Assembly: GCA_028278345.1 (NCBI GenBank)
Contig: JANQEL010000105.1
Location: 1-48,079, forward strand
Source of the DNA: Myxococcota bacterium
GTDB taxonomy: Bacteria > Myxococcota_A > UBA9160 > UBA4427
Reading direction: 5' to 3'
Length of the DNA stretch: 48,079 bases
The notes beneath the pieces are model-generated. The model had not been told where the DNA came from and did no database searches. It worked only from the letters and a program-made list of their open reading frames with translations. Positions 8,596 through 14,886 of this stretch are shown piece by piece (the stretch's first letter is position 1; each line of letters starts with the position of its first letter). Made by a program: the position numbers and the translations under genes.

Positions 8596-9774
8596 TCAGC
8601 CGCCCGAGTACTCGTCCTCGGCGCTCGCTACCGGCGGCGTGTCGTCCATGCGGTCGTCGAGGTAGCCCTCGGGCAGCGCGACCTTCTGGCGCCCGCTCTT
8701 CTTGCCGCGCGGCACGCGCAGGGCGGCCTGCGGAAAGGGCAGGGAGCGATCGGCCTTGCCCAGCACGTCGGCGAGTTCGGCGAGACTCTCGATTCGGATG
8801 AGTTCGCCACGCAGGCGTGCGCTCTGGGGAAAGCCCTTCGTGTACCACGTGGCCTGCTTGCGGAAGGCGCGCATGCCCCATTTCTCGCCCTGCCAATCGG
8901 CGAGCAGCTTCGCGTGACGCAGCATGATGTCGATCACGCCACCGAAGTCGGGCGGCACTCCGGGGTAAGCACCGGCGAAGACATCGGCGAGGTCGCGAAA
9001 CAACCACGGGCGCCCCAGGCAACCGCGTCCCACGACCACGCCGTCGCAACCCGTCTGCCGCATCATGCGCAGGGCGTCCCAGGCTTCCCAGATGTCGCCG
9101 TTGCCGAATACGGGAATCGACACGGCCTGCTTCAACTGCGCGATCGCATCCCAATCGGCTTCACCGTCGTAAAGCTGAGCGGCAGTGCGAGCGTGCAGCG
9201 CGACGGCCGCGCAACCTTCCTGCTCGGCGACGCGCCCCGAATCGAGAAAGGTGTGGACGTCGTCGTCGATCCCGATGCGGAATTTGATCGTGACGGGAAC
9301 GTTGCCAGCCTGCTTCACCGCAGCGCGCACGATGTTGGCGAGCAGCCTGGGCTTGGCGGGAATCGCCGCGCCGCCACCTTTTCGTGTCACTTTTCGGACG
9401 GGGCAACCGAAATTCATATCCAGGTGATCGATCCGTCCTTCGCCGACCAGGAAGGCCACGGCCTCCCCGACGTAGTAGGGATCGACGCCATAGAGTTGAA
9501 GGCTTCGCGGCTGCTCGTGCGGCGCGAAGCTCGCGAGGCGTAGGGTCTTCGCATTGCGTTCGACGAGCGCCCGCGCGGTGATCATCTCGCTCACGTAGAG
9601 GCCCGCGCCGAACTCGCGGCAGAGCGTTCGAAAGGGAGTGTTGGTGATGCCCGCCATCGGGGCGAGGACGACGGGTGTGGCGAGTTCGATCGTCCCGAGA
9701 GACACGGGCGCGAACTCCCCTGGCTGTGCGGGAAGCACGTCTTTGTTGATGTCGCCGACCGGAGCCATCGCCAT
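8596..9774 (-). CDS. dusB: tRNA-dihydrouridine synthase, DusB-type
   Basis: A 392-residue flavoenzyme that reduces specific uridines in tRNA to dihydrouridine. Recognisable parts are VLAPMAGITNTPFR (FMN-binding loop), LQLYG, DMNFGCPVRKVTRKGGG with the catalytic Cys124, the barrel strand VTIKFRIGID, VALHARTAAQLYDG with the conserved HART/HGRT-like motif, and the phosphate-binding VVVGRGCLGRPWLF. A helical C-terminal domain and a polar tail of about 40 residues follow. The open frame continues upstream without plausible sequence; the ATG at 9772-9774 (or the next at 9768) is the natural start. No Shine-Dalgarno site is seen. It is divergent from the alpha/beta hydrolase with a 51-base gap. Confidence 0.93.
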   Translation of the reverse strand: MAMAPVGDINKDVLPAQPGEFAPVSLGTIELATPVVLAPMAGITNTPFRTLCREFGAGLYVSEMITARALVERNAKTLRLASFAPHEQPRSLQLYGVDPYYVGEAVAFLVGEGRIDHLDMNFGCPVRKVTRKGGGAAIPAKPRLLANIVRAAVKQAGNVPVTIKFRIGIDDDVHTFLDSGRVAEQEGCAAVALHARTAAQLYDGEADWDAIAQLKQAVSIPVFGNGDIWEAWDALRMMRQTGCDGVVVGRGCLGRPWLFRDLADVFAGAYPGVPPDFGGVIDIMLRHAKLLADWQGEKWGMRAFRKQATWYTKGFPQSARLRGELIRIESLAELADVLGKADRSLPFPQAALRVPRGKKSGRQKVALPEGYLDDRMDDTPPVASAEDEYSGG

Positions 9775-9825
9775 GGCGGCATTGGATACCAGAGCCCACC
9801 ACCGGTTCGCACCCGGGAGGGGCCG

Positions 9826-10539
9826 TTGAGCGAAGCCGCGACCGTGGTGCTGGTACACGGGGCGTTTCACGGCGCCTGGTGTTGGAAATACGTGGCCGAG
9901 GGCCTGCGCGAGCGGGGCCTGGCCGTGCGCTGCTTCGACCTGCCGGGGCACGGTGCGAGCCCCGCACCCCTGGGCTCGTTGGCAGAAGACGCGCAGGCGG
10001 TGCGCGAGGTGCTCGCCGACGTGCCCGGCGAGGTGGTCCTGTGCGGACACAGCTATGGCGGTGTCGTGATCACCGAGGCGGCGGGCGACCAGATCGATCG
10101 CCTGCGCCACATGGTCTACCTGGCGGCGGCGATCCCCGACGCGGGGGAGAGCCTCGCCGATTGCTTCCCGGGGCTGATCGAGGCCGAGCTCGAGAACGGC
10201 ACGGTCAGTGCGAGCGACGGTTCGGGAGGCATCATGCCGGACCCCGACCGGGCGGTGGATCGCTTCTACCCCGACTGCGATGCCCTGATCGCCGAGTGGG
10301 CGGTCGCACAGCTCGACGGGCAGGATCCCCGCAGCTTCATCGACGCGGCGAGCGCCGCACCCTGGCGCAGCGTCGAGAGCACCTACGTGATCTGCAGCGA
10401 AGATCTTGTGCTCCCGCCCTGCTTCCAGCAGCGTCTCGCCAAGCGCTGCAGCCGGAGCTTCGAATGGGTCTCGAGCCACTCCCCGATGTTGAGCCAACCC
10501 GATCGCGTGGTGGGTCTCCTCGCCGACCTCGCTATCTAG
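9826..10539 (+). CDS. Alpha/beta hydrolase, salicylate-esterase-like
   Basis: A 237-residue cytoplasmic alpha/beta-hydrolase. VVLVHGAFHGAWCW provides the oxyanion-hole HG motif, FDLPGHGAS follows, and GHSYGG holds the nucleophile Ser76. An acid (SEDLVLPP) and a His (SHSPMLSQP) near the C-terminus complete the triad. The closest recognisable group is the plant methyl-esterase/EstC-like esterases, so small ester or lactone substrates are likely, but no specific function can be given. The TTG start is chosen because GGGAGGGG lies immediately upstream and the protein begins where the first beta strand should; a GTG further in would truncate it. It overlaps the next gene by 76 bases. Confidence 0.85.
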   Translation: MSEAATVVLVHGAFHGAWCWKYVAEGLRERGLAVRCFDLPGHGASPAPLGSLAEDAQAVREVLADVPGEVVLCGHSYGGVVITEAAGDQIDRLRHMVYLAAAIPDAGESLADCFPGLIEAELENGTVSASDGSGGIMPDPDRAVDRFYPDCDALIAEWAVAQLDGQDPRSFIDAASAAPWRSVESTYVICSEDLVLPPCFQQRLAKRCSRSFEWVSSHSPMLSQPDRVVGLLADLAI

Positions 10540-10889
10540 CGATCGGTTTCGCGCTCTGGTTCGCAGCGTTGGGCGCCGCGCTCGCGAGCGGAGCGAACGA
10601 AGAAGCCGCGCCGGAGTTCCCGTCGAAGATCGTCCTCGGCCTGCGCACCACCTGTATGGATGCGTGTGAAGAGAAGGAAGATCGCCTCTCGTGCGCGCGC
10701 TACTGCGATTGCCATCTCTTCGAGCTGCGGCGCGACATCACCGACGCGCAACTCGAACAGCTGCTGCTCACCGCCGAACGCGGAGGTGAGGGCGCCGAGG
10801 CGATTCGCGAGTGGTTGGTGCAGTCGGCGAAGCTCTGCGAAAAGCGCGTGTTCGGCGAGCGCGAGCCAGAGAAGAGTCCGAAGCCGTGA
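10464..10889 (+). CDS. Small cysteine-rich exported protein, unknown function
   Basis: A 141-residue protein with no family I recognise. An N-terminal basic stretch (SPRRPR) precedes a hydrophobic segment (YLAIGFALWFAALGAAL), an export signal or anchor. The mature part carries a striking cysteine pattern: C-x3-C, eight residues, C-x3-C-x-C (TTCMDACEEKEDRLSCARYCDC), then one more Cys in KLCEKR. Twin Cx3C patterns usually form disulphide-linked helical hairpins or bind metal. The ATG at 10464 has GGAG upstream and lies inside the hydrolase gene; no start exists closer to the signal sequence. The stop overlaps the GTG of the next gene (GTGA), implying co-translation with the reductase-like protein. 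Confidence 0.6.
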   Translation: MGLEPLPDVEPTRSRGGSPRRPRYLAIGFALWFAALGAALASGANEEAAPEFPSKIVLGLRTTCMDACEEKEDRLSCARYCDCHLFELRRDITDAQLEQLLLTAERGGEGAEAIREWLVQSAKLCEKRVFGEREPEKSPKP

Positions 10890-11779
10890 CGAAACCAGCG
10901 CTCGGCATCATCGGCCCGGGTACCGTCGGGACCGCGCTCGCGAAGCTGGCGGTTGGCGCGGGCTACGACGAAGTCGCGATCGGAGGGCGCAGCGCGCAAC
11001 ACGCACTCGCGGCCGCGCGCGCAGCGGGGAAGGGCGTCGTTGCGGCATCGGCCCTCGAGGTCGCAGGGCGATCGCAATGGTTGATCCTCGCCGTGCGCGA
11101 CGGCGAGATCGAAGGCGTGGCGCGCGAACTCGCGGCGGCCGGTGGTGTGAAGCCGAACACCCTCGTGGCCCACTGCTCGGGTGCGGTTGCGAGCTCGGTT
11201 CTCGATTCCCTGCGCGCAATCGAGGGCGTTACGCTGGCGTCGTTCCACCCGCTCCAGACCTTCCCCGACATCGAGCGTGCGATCGCCACGCTTCCGGGAA
11301 GCCATTGTTTTGCCGAGGGCGATGAAACTGCCCTCGCCGCACTGCAGAGCTTCGCGGCTGACCTCGGGCTCCACTTCGTCGAGATCGAAACCAGCGCGAA
11401 ACCCCTCTACCACGCGAGCGCAGTGCTGGCCTGCAACTATTTCACGACGTTGATGGACACGGCCCTCGCGAGCTTCGAAGCCGCAGGGGTCGAGCGAGCC
11501 ACGGCGTGGCAGGCGCTCTCGCCTCTCGTCCACGCCACCCTCGACAACAACGACGCGCTCGGCGCAGAGAACGCGCTCACGGGCCCGATCCGCCGCGGCG
11601 ATGGCGCGACCGTGGCGATGCATCTCGAAGCACTGGCCGCAGCGAGTCCGGACCTCGTGCCCGTATACCGAGCACTCGGCGTTCGCACGGTCGACCTTGC
11701 GCGGCGCACGAATTCACTGGATGAGAAGGCAGCCAAGGCTCTTCTCGCGTTGCTGACGCGCGAGGCCGCAGGCGACTAG
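10886..11779 (+). CDS. Rossmann-fold oxidoreductase-like protein with DUF2520 domain
   Basis: A 297-residue protein beginning GIIGPGTVGTALAKLAV, an NAD(P)-binding GxGxxG fold, followed by a helical DUF2520-type domain starting near SFHPLQTFPD. The pairing matches the Rossmann-like plus DUF2520 family, distantly related to 6-phosphogluconate and ketopantoate dehydrogenases; biochemical substrates are not established. Visible conserved features include HCSGAVASSVLD and ASAVLACNYFTTLMDTAL. The GTG start overlaps the previous stop by four bases. The gene ends in a hairpin shared with the convergent VCBS gene, whose stop it overlaps by four bases. Confidence 0.85.
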   Translation: MTKPALGIIGPGTVGTALAKLAVGAGYDEVAIGGRSAQHALAAARAAGKGVVAASALEVAGRSQWLILAVRDGEIEGVARELAAAGGVKPNTLVAHCSGAVASSVLDSLRAIEGVTLASFHPLQTFPDIERAIATLPGSHCFAEGDETALAALQSFAADLGLHFVEIETSAKPLYHASAVLACNYFTTLMDTALASFEAAGVERATAWQALSPLVHATLDNNDALGAENALTGPIRRGDGATVAMHLEALAAASPDLVPVYRALGVRTVDLARRTNSLDEKAAKALLALLTREAAGD

Positions 11780-13449
11780 CGACCTTCGCAGGTCGCGAAC
11801 GCGTACTTGCCATTGGTTTCGTCACCGCTGTCGATGATCTTCGCGTCGTAGCTCGGGTACGGGAACGGAATGCACACCTTGTGCTCGCTACGGTTGAGGC
11901 GGACCGGCCAGAGGCTTCGCTTGCGCTTGCGAAGCTCGCCGTGTTTCGCGAGCCGGAGTTCGCGATCCCATGCGCCGCCGTTTCCGCTTCCGGGTGCGTC
12001 GATCAAGACGAGGCCTTGCGGGATGAGCATCCCGTCGACGCCGTCATAGTTCCAGAAGCCAACCGTTTCCCATCGGGGGAGGGGGGCGGGCTTCGGCGGG
12101 GGGGCCTTCTTGGGTTCAGCCTTGGCTGCCGGCTTCGCAGCAGTAGGCGACGCAGTACGCACGGGCTTCGGCTTCGCCCTGGTTGTGACTTGCGGGCCGG
12201 GTGTCGTCCGACCCCGAATCACCGCCACCGTTCCAAACGTCGAAGAGCCGACCCTTTCGTAACCGGGAACCGGATGCTTATGGGTGAGGACGATGTCGAG
12301 CTTGCCGTCCGAGTCCATGTCCACCAGCTTCACGTGACTGGCCGGGCGCTGCAGATACCGCTCGGAAAAGCCCGTGTACGAACCGCCGGGCTTCCCCCAG
12401 GCGATTTCGATCTCGATGCCCGTCGTTCCTGCCGACTCGTCGTGCTCGGTGATGCTGGAGACCACGTCGGTGATCCCGTCTCCGTCCAGGTCGGCTGCAG
12501 CGATTCGAGCCGACACGGGTCCGAGGTAGCTGCGCAGTTGCGGCTCGAAGTGATCGCCGTCGGGCCGCGCCTCGATGCCGTAGAGGGTCTTGGGAGTCGC
12601 ACCCATGGCGAGGTAGACCTCATCGATGACCTGATCCGCATCCGCGTCGACCAGGGTCAGACCCGCCCAGGGGCTGATCCGCATCGATTGCGACAGGTCG
12701 CGACCGGTGTTCGAGATTCGCGGCACGCCTTTGCTCGCAACGAGGGAGCCGTCACCGGTTCCGACGAATACGAGGGTGTGATACGAGTCCGCGGCGAAGA
12801 CGTCGAGGTGACCATCCCCATTGACATCTCCCAGTGCCATCACCGGAGGGTTGCGATCGCTCGCGTAGAGCCTGGGGGCGTCGAATGAGCCGTCGCCTTT
12901 CGACAGCACCACGCTGACCCCGGTCTGCTTCGGCGACCCCACGCCGATCAGGTCGTCGTAGCCATCTCCATTCAGGTCGCCGAGCATGGCTCCGTCGGCC
13001 TGCAACGGGCCGAGCTTTCCGAGCTTGTGCGAGTAGTGCTGCTCGAAGTTGCCCCGGCCGTCGCCCAGGAACGCCATCACGCCCCCACCCCCACCGGAGA
13101 CGAAGTCAGTGTGGCCGTCCCCGTTCAAGTCTCCGACCGCGAGTCCGCCGGGGCTGAAGTGACTCGTCATCGGGCGGATCAGCCTGGGCTCTCCGAGCCC
13201 GCCATCCGCCTCACCGGGGATCAGATGAATGCCGATGTTTTTCGCGTGGACCACCAGGACGTCGAGGTATCCGTCCTCGATGAAGTCGCCGACTTCGAAG
13301 TGCCGAACGAGCTGATTGAAATGGGCCGTCCCCGCCGGCTCGGTTTCGAAGAGGTCCGTCCGCTTCGTCTGGGCGAACCCCTCGTGTGATGCCAGGGCGT
13401 TGATCAGGGCCAGTACGAGAAGTTGTCGGACGCGGGCACGGCGAGTCAT
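11776..13449 (-). CDS. Secreted VCBS/FG-GAP repeat protein with Pro/Lys/Ala linker and C-terminal domain
   Basis: A 557-residue exported protein. The signal peptide is LLVLALINALASHEGFAQ. Five clear and two degenerate calcium-binding repeats of FG-GAP/VCBS type follow: DLNGDGHTD (107-115), DLNGDGYDD (158-166), DVNGDGHLD (208-216), a degenerate DADADQVIDE (268-277), DLDGDGITD (320-328), DMDSDGKLD (377-385) and a worn first copy near 54-63. They predict a beta-propeller. A Pro/Lys/Ala-rich linker (about 420-458) leads to a 100-residue C-terminal domain that I do not recognise (WNYDGVDGMLIPQG to the end). The ATG at 13447-13449 is chosen because GGGGGAG lies just upstream; an ATG five codons earlier lacks one. 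Adhesion or extracellular binding is inference. Confidence 0.85.
   Translation of the reverse strand: MTRRARVRQLLVLALINALASHEGFAQTKRTDLFETEPAGTAHFNQLVRHFEVGDFIEDGYLDVLVVHAKNIGIHLIPGEADGGLGEPRLIRPMTSHFSPGGLAVGDLNGDGHTDFVSGGGGGVMAFLGDGRGNFEQHYSHKLGKLGPLQADGAMLGDLNGDGYDDLIGVGSPKQTGVSVVLSKGDGSFDAPRLYASDRNPPVMALGDVNGDGHLDVFAADSYHTLVFVGTGDGSLVASKGVPRISNTGRDLSQSMRISPWAGLTLVDADADQVIDEVYLAMGATPKTLYGIEARPDGDHFEPQLRSYLGPVSARIAAADLDGDGITDVVSSITEHDESAGTTGIEIEIAWGKPGGSYTGFSERYLQRPASHVKLVDMDSDGKLDIVLTHKHPVPGYERVGSSTFGTVAVIRGRTTPGPQVTTRAKPKPVRTASPTAAKPAAKAEPKKAPPPKPAPLPRWETVGFWNYDGVDGMLIPQGLVLIDAPGSGNGGAWDRELRLAKHGELRKRKRSLWPVRLNRSEHKVCIPFPYPSYDAKIIDSGDETNGKYAFATCEGR
11779..11796. terminator. Hairpin at convergent stop codons (reductase / VCBS gene)
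   Basis: GCGACCT (11779-11785) and AGGTCGC (11790-11796) form a perfect seven-base stem around a TCGC loop, beginning at the last base of the reductase stop codon. There is no T tract on either strand, so it may act as a T-less terminator or a 3'-end stabiliser. Confidence 0.4.
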
Positions 13450-13498
13450 CGACTCCCCCTTCATCGATTCAATGCGCAGGCTCGCGCGGGTCTGTTCT

Positions 13499-13519
13499 GT
13501 CAGCCGACCTCAGGCTGAC
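13499..13519. other. Inverted repeat upstream of the VCBS gene
   Basis: GTCAGCC (13499-13505) and GGCTGAC (13513-13519) are a perfect seven-base inverted repeat with a seven-base loop. They lie 50-70 bases upstream of the VCBS start in the 200-base gap below the GGDEF gene. No T tract follows. It could be an operator, an attenuator-like hairpin, or the terminator of the upstream GGDEF gene. Confidence 0.35.
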
Positions 13520-13651
13520 GACGAGAATAGACGCACGGGCCGCGAATGAAATTCTGTGAAAGCCAGAATCGAAATGGAGCCGGTCGATTCCGAGCGGGGT
13601 TTCCACTCGGTGTTGGGGTCGACGGGCCGGAGGGCGCGGGTAGCGCCGGTG

Positions 13652-14860
13652 TCAGAGCGCGCCGCGACCCACCACGCGATTGCGGCCCGAGCGCTTCGCC
13701 TCGTAGAGGCGGGCGTCGGCGAGTTCGAGGATCTCGTCGACGCTGGCCGTATCGGTCGGCAGCTGCGCGACACCGACGCTGATCGTCACCTCGAGCTCAT
13801 CCGCGTCGCCGCGACAGCGGAAGCGGTTCGAAGCGATGCCCGAACGCAGGGCTTCGAGGCGACAGGCGATCTCTTCGTTCGCGGCTCCGGGGAAGGCCAC
13901 AACGAACTCCTCACCGCCATAGCGCGCGACGAGATCCGTCGCACGGAAGTGCCGCTGCAACCACGCCGCCACCCCGCGCAGCACGTCGTCTCCCGCAGCA
14001 TGACCGTGGTCGTCGTTCAGTCGCTTGAAGTGGTCGATGTCGATCATCGCCACCGTAAGTACCTCGCGGCTGCGCTGGGTGGTGCGCTCGAGATAGATGA
14101 GGCATTGGTCGAGGGCATGGCGGTTGAGCAGTCCCGTCAGCCCGTCGCGAAGCGACGAACGGCGCAGTTCCCGCCCTCGCTGGGCCGACGCGGTGGCCAC
14201 GATGGTGGTTCCGAAGAGCAGGATGATCTTCGCCGTATTCGAAACCCATTCGAACTGCGGCGCGAGCCGTGTCGCCATCGGCGACCAACCGTCGGCTACC
14301 GCAGCGCGCAGAACCAGCACGACGAGGATGTAGCCCCCGATGGCGAAGCTCCCCGCCATCACCGGATGGCGCGGATCGTCCGACATCCCGTTCGACGCGA
14401 TCAGGATCGAGTAGAGGAAGAAGATCACCCAGTGCAGGTGTTCGCGCGGGTGTTCGTAGACGCTGAAGGTGATGAGCAGCAGGCTGATGATCGACGTGTA
14501 GACCGCGGCGTTCGCGACGGCGACCCAGAAGGGGTTCGTGGCGCTGCGTTCGAGTGCGCTTCCCCCGATCGAGTAGAGGATCGCAATGACGCCGGCGACG
14601 AGGGTGATCGCGGCCACGTGGTTCTGGGGTTCGCGGACGAGGAGGATCGCTGGCAGGGGCAGGATCGGGGCGACGACCGGCACGACGAAGCGGCTTATGG
14701 AACGCGCGCCGCCGGCGTCGACGACTTCGTCTTCGATGCGCGCCGCCGTCTGCTGCTTCCACCAATGGCGCAGACTTCGCAGCAGCGAGTCGAAACCCGA
14801 TTCGATCGCGACTTCACCCGTCGCGAGTTCGAGGCCGTTCGTATGTGGGTCGTGGGACAA
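13652..14860 (-). CDS. Membrane diguanylate cyclase (GGDEF)
   Basis: A 402-residue protein with about six transmembrane segments (residues 57-225) followed by a GGDEF domain that makes c-di-GMP from two GTP. The domain opens with RDGLTGLLNRHAL, contains the substrate and metal segment DIDHFKRLNDDHGHAAGD, and the active-site loop is GGEEF (315-319), an active variant. RATD at 306-309 is exactly five residues before it, the position of the inhibitory RxxD site, so product inhibition is expected. The TTG at 14858-14860 is preferred because GGAGGG lies seven bases before it; another TTG five codons upstream is possible. It lies directly downstream of the GGDEF-EAL gene, separated by only 26 bases, so the two are probably co-transcribed. 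Confidence 0.9.
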   Translation of the reverse strand: MSHDPHTNGLELATGEVAIESGFDSLLRSLRHWWKQQTAARIEDEVVDAGGARSISRFVVPVVAPILPLPAILLVREPQNHVAAITLVAGVIAILYSIGGSALERSATNPFWVAVANAAVYTSIISLLLITFSVYEHPREHLHWVIFFLYSILIASNGMSDDPRHPVMAGSFAIGGYILVVLVLRAAVADGWSPMATRLAPQFEWVSNTAKIILLFGTTIVATASAQRGRELRRSSLRDGLTGLLNRHALDQCLIYLERTTQRSREVLTVAMIDIDHFKRLNDDHGHAAGDDVLRGVAAWLQRHFRATDLVARYGGEEFVVAFPGAANEEIACRLEALRSGIASNRFRCRGDADELEVTISVGVAQLPTDTASVDEILELADARLYEAKRSGRNRVVGRGAL

Positions 14861-14886
14861 GGTTCGACCCTCCAATGCGAGAGCCG

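Noticed and set aside
9775..10497. Upstream extension of the dus reading frame
   Set aside because: The extension is antisense to the alpha/beta hydrolase and carries no conserved sequence; Dus proteins start at the chosen ATG.
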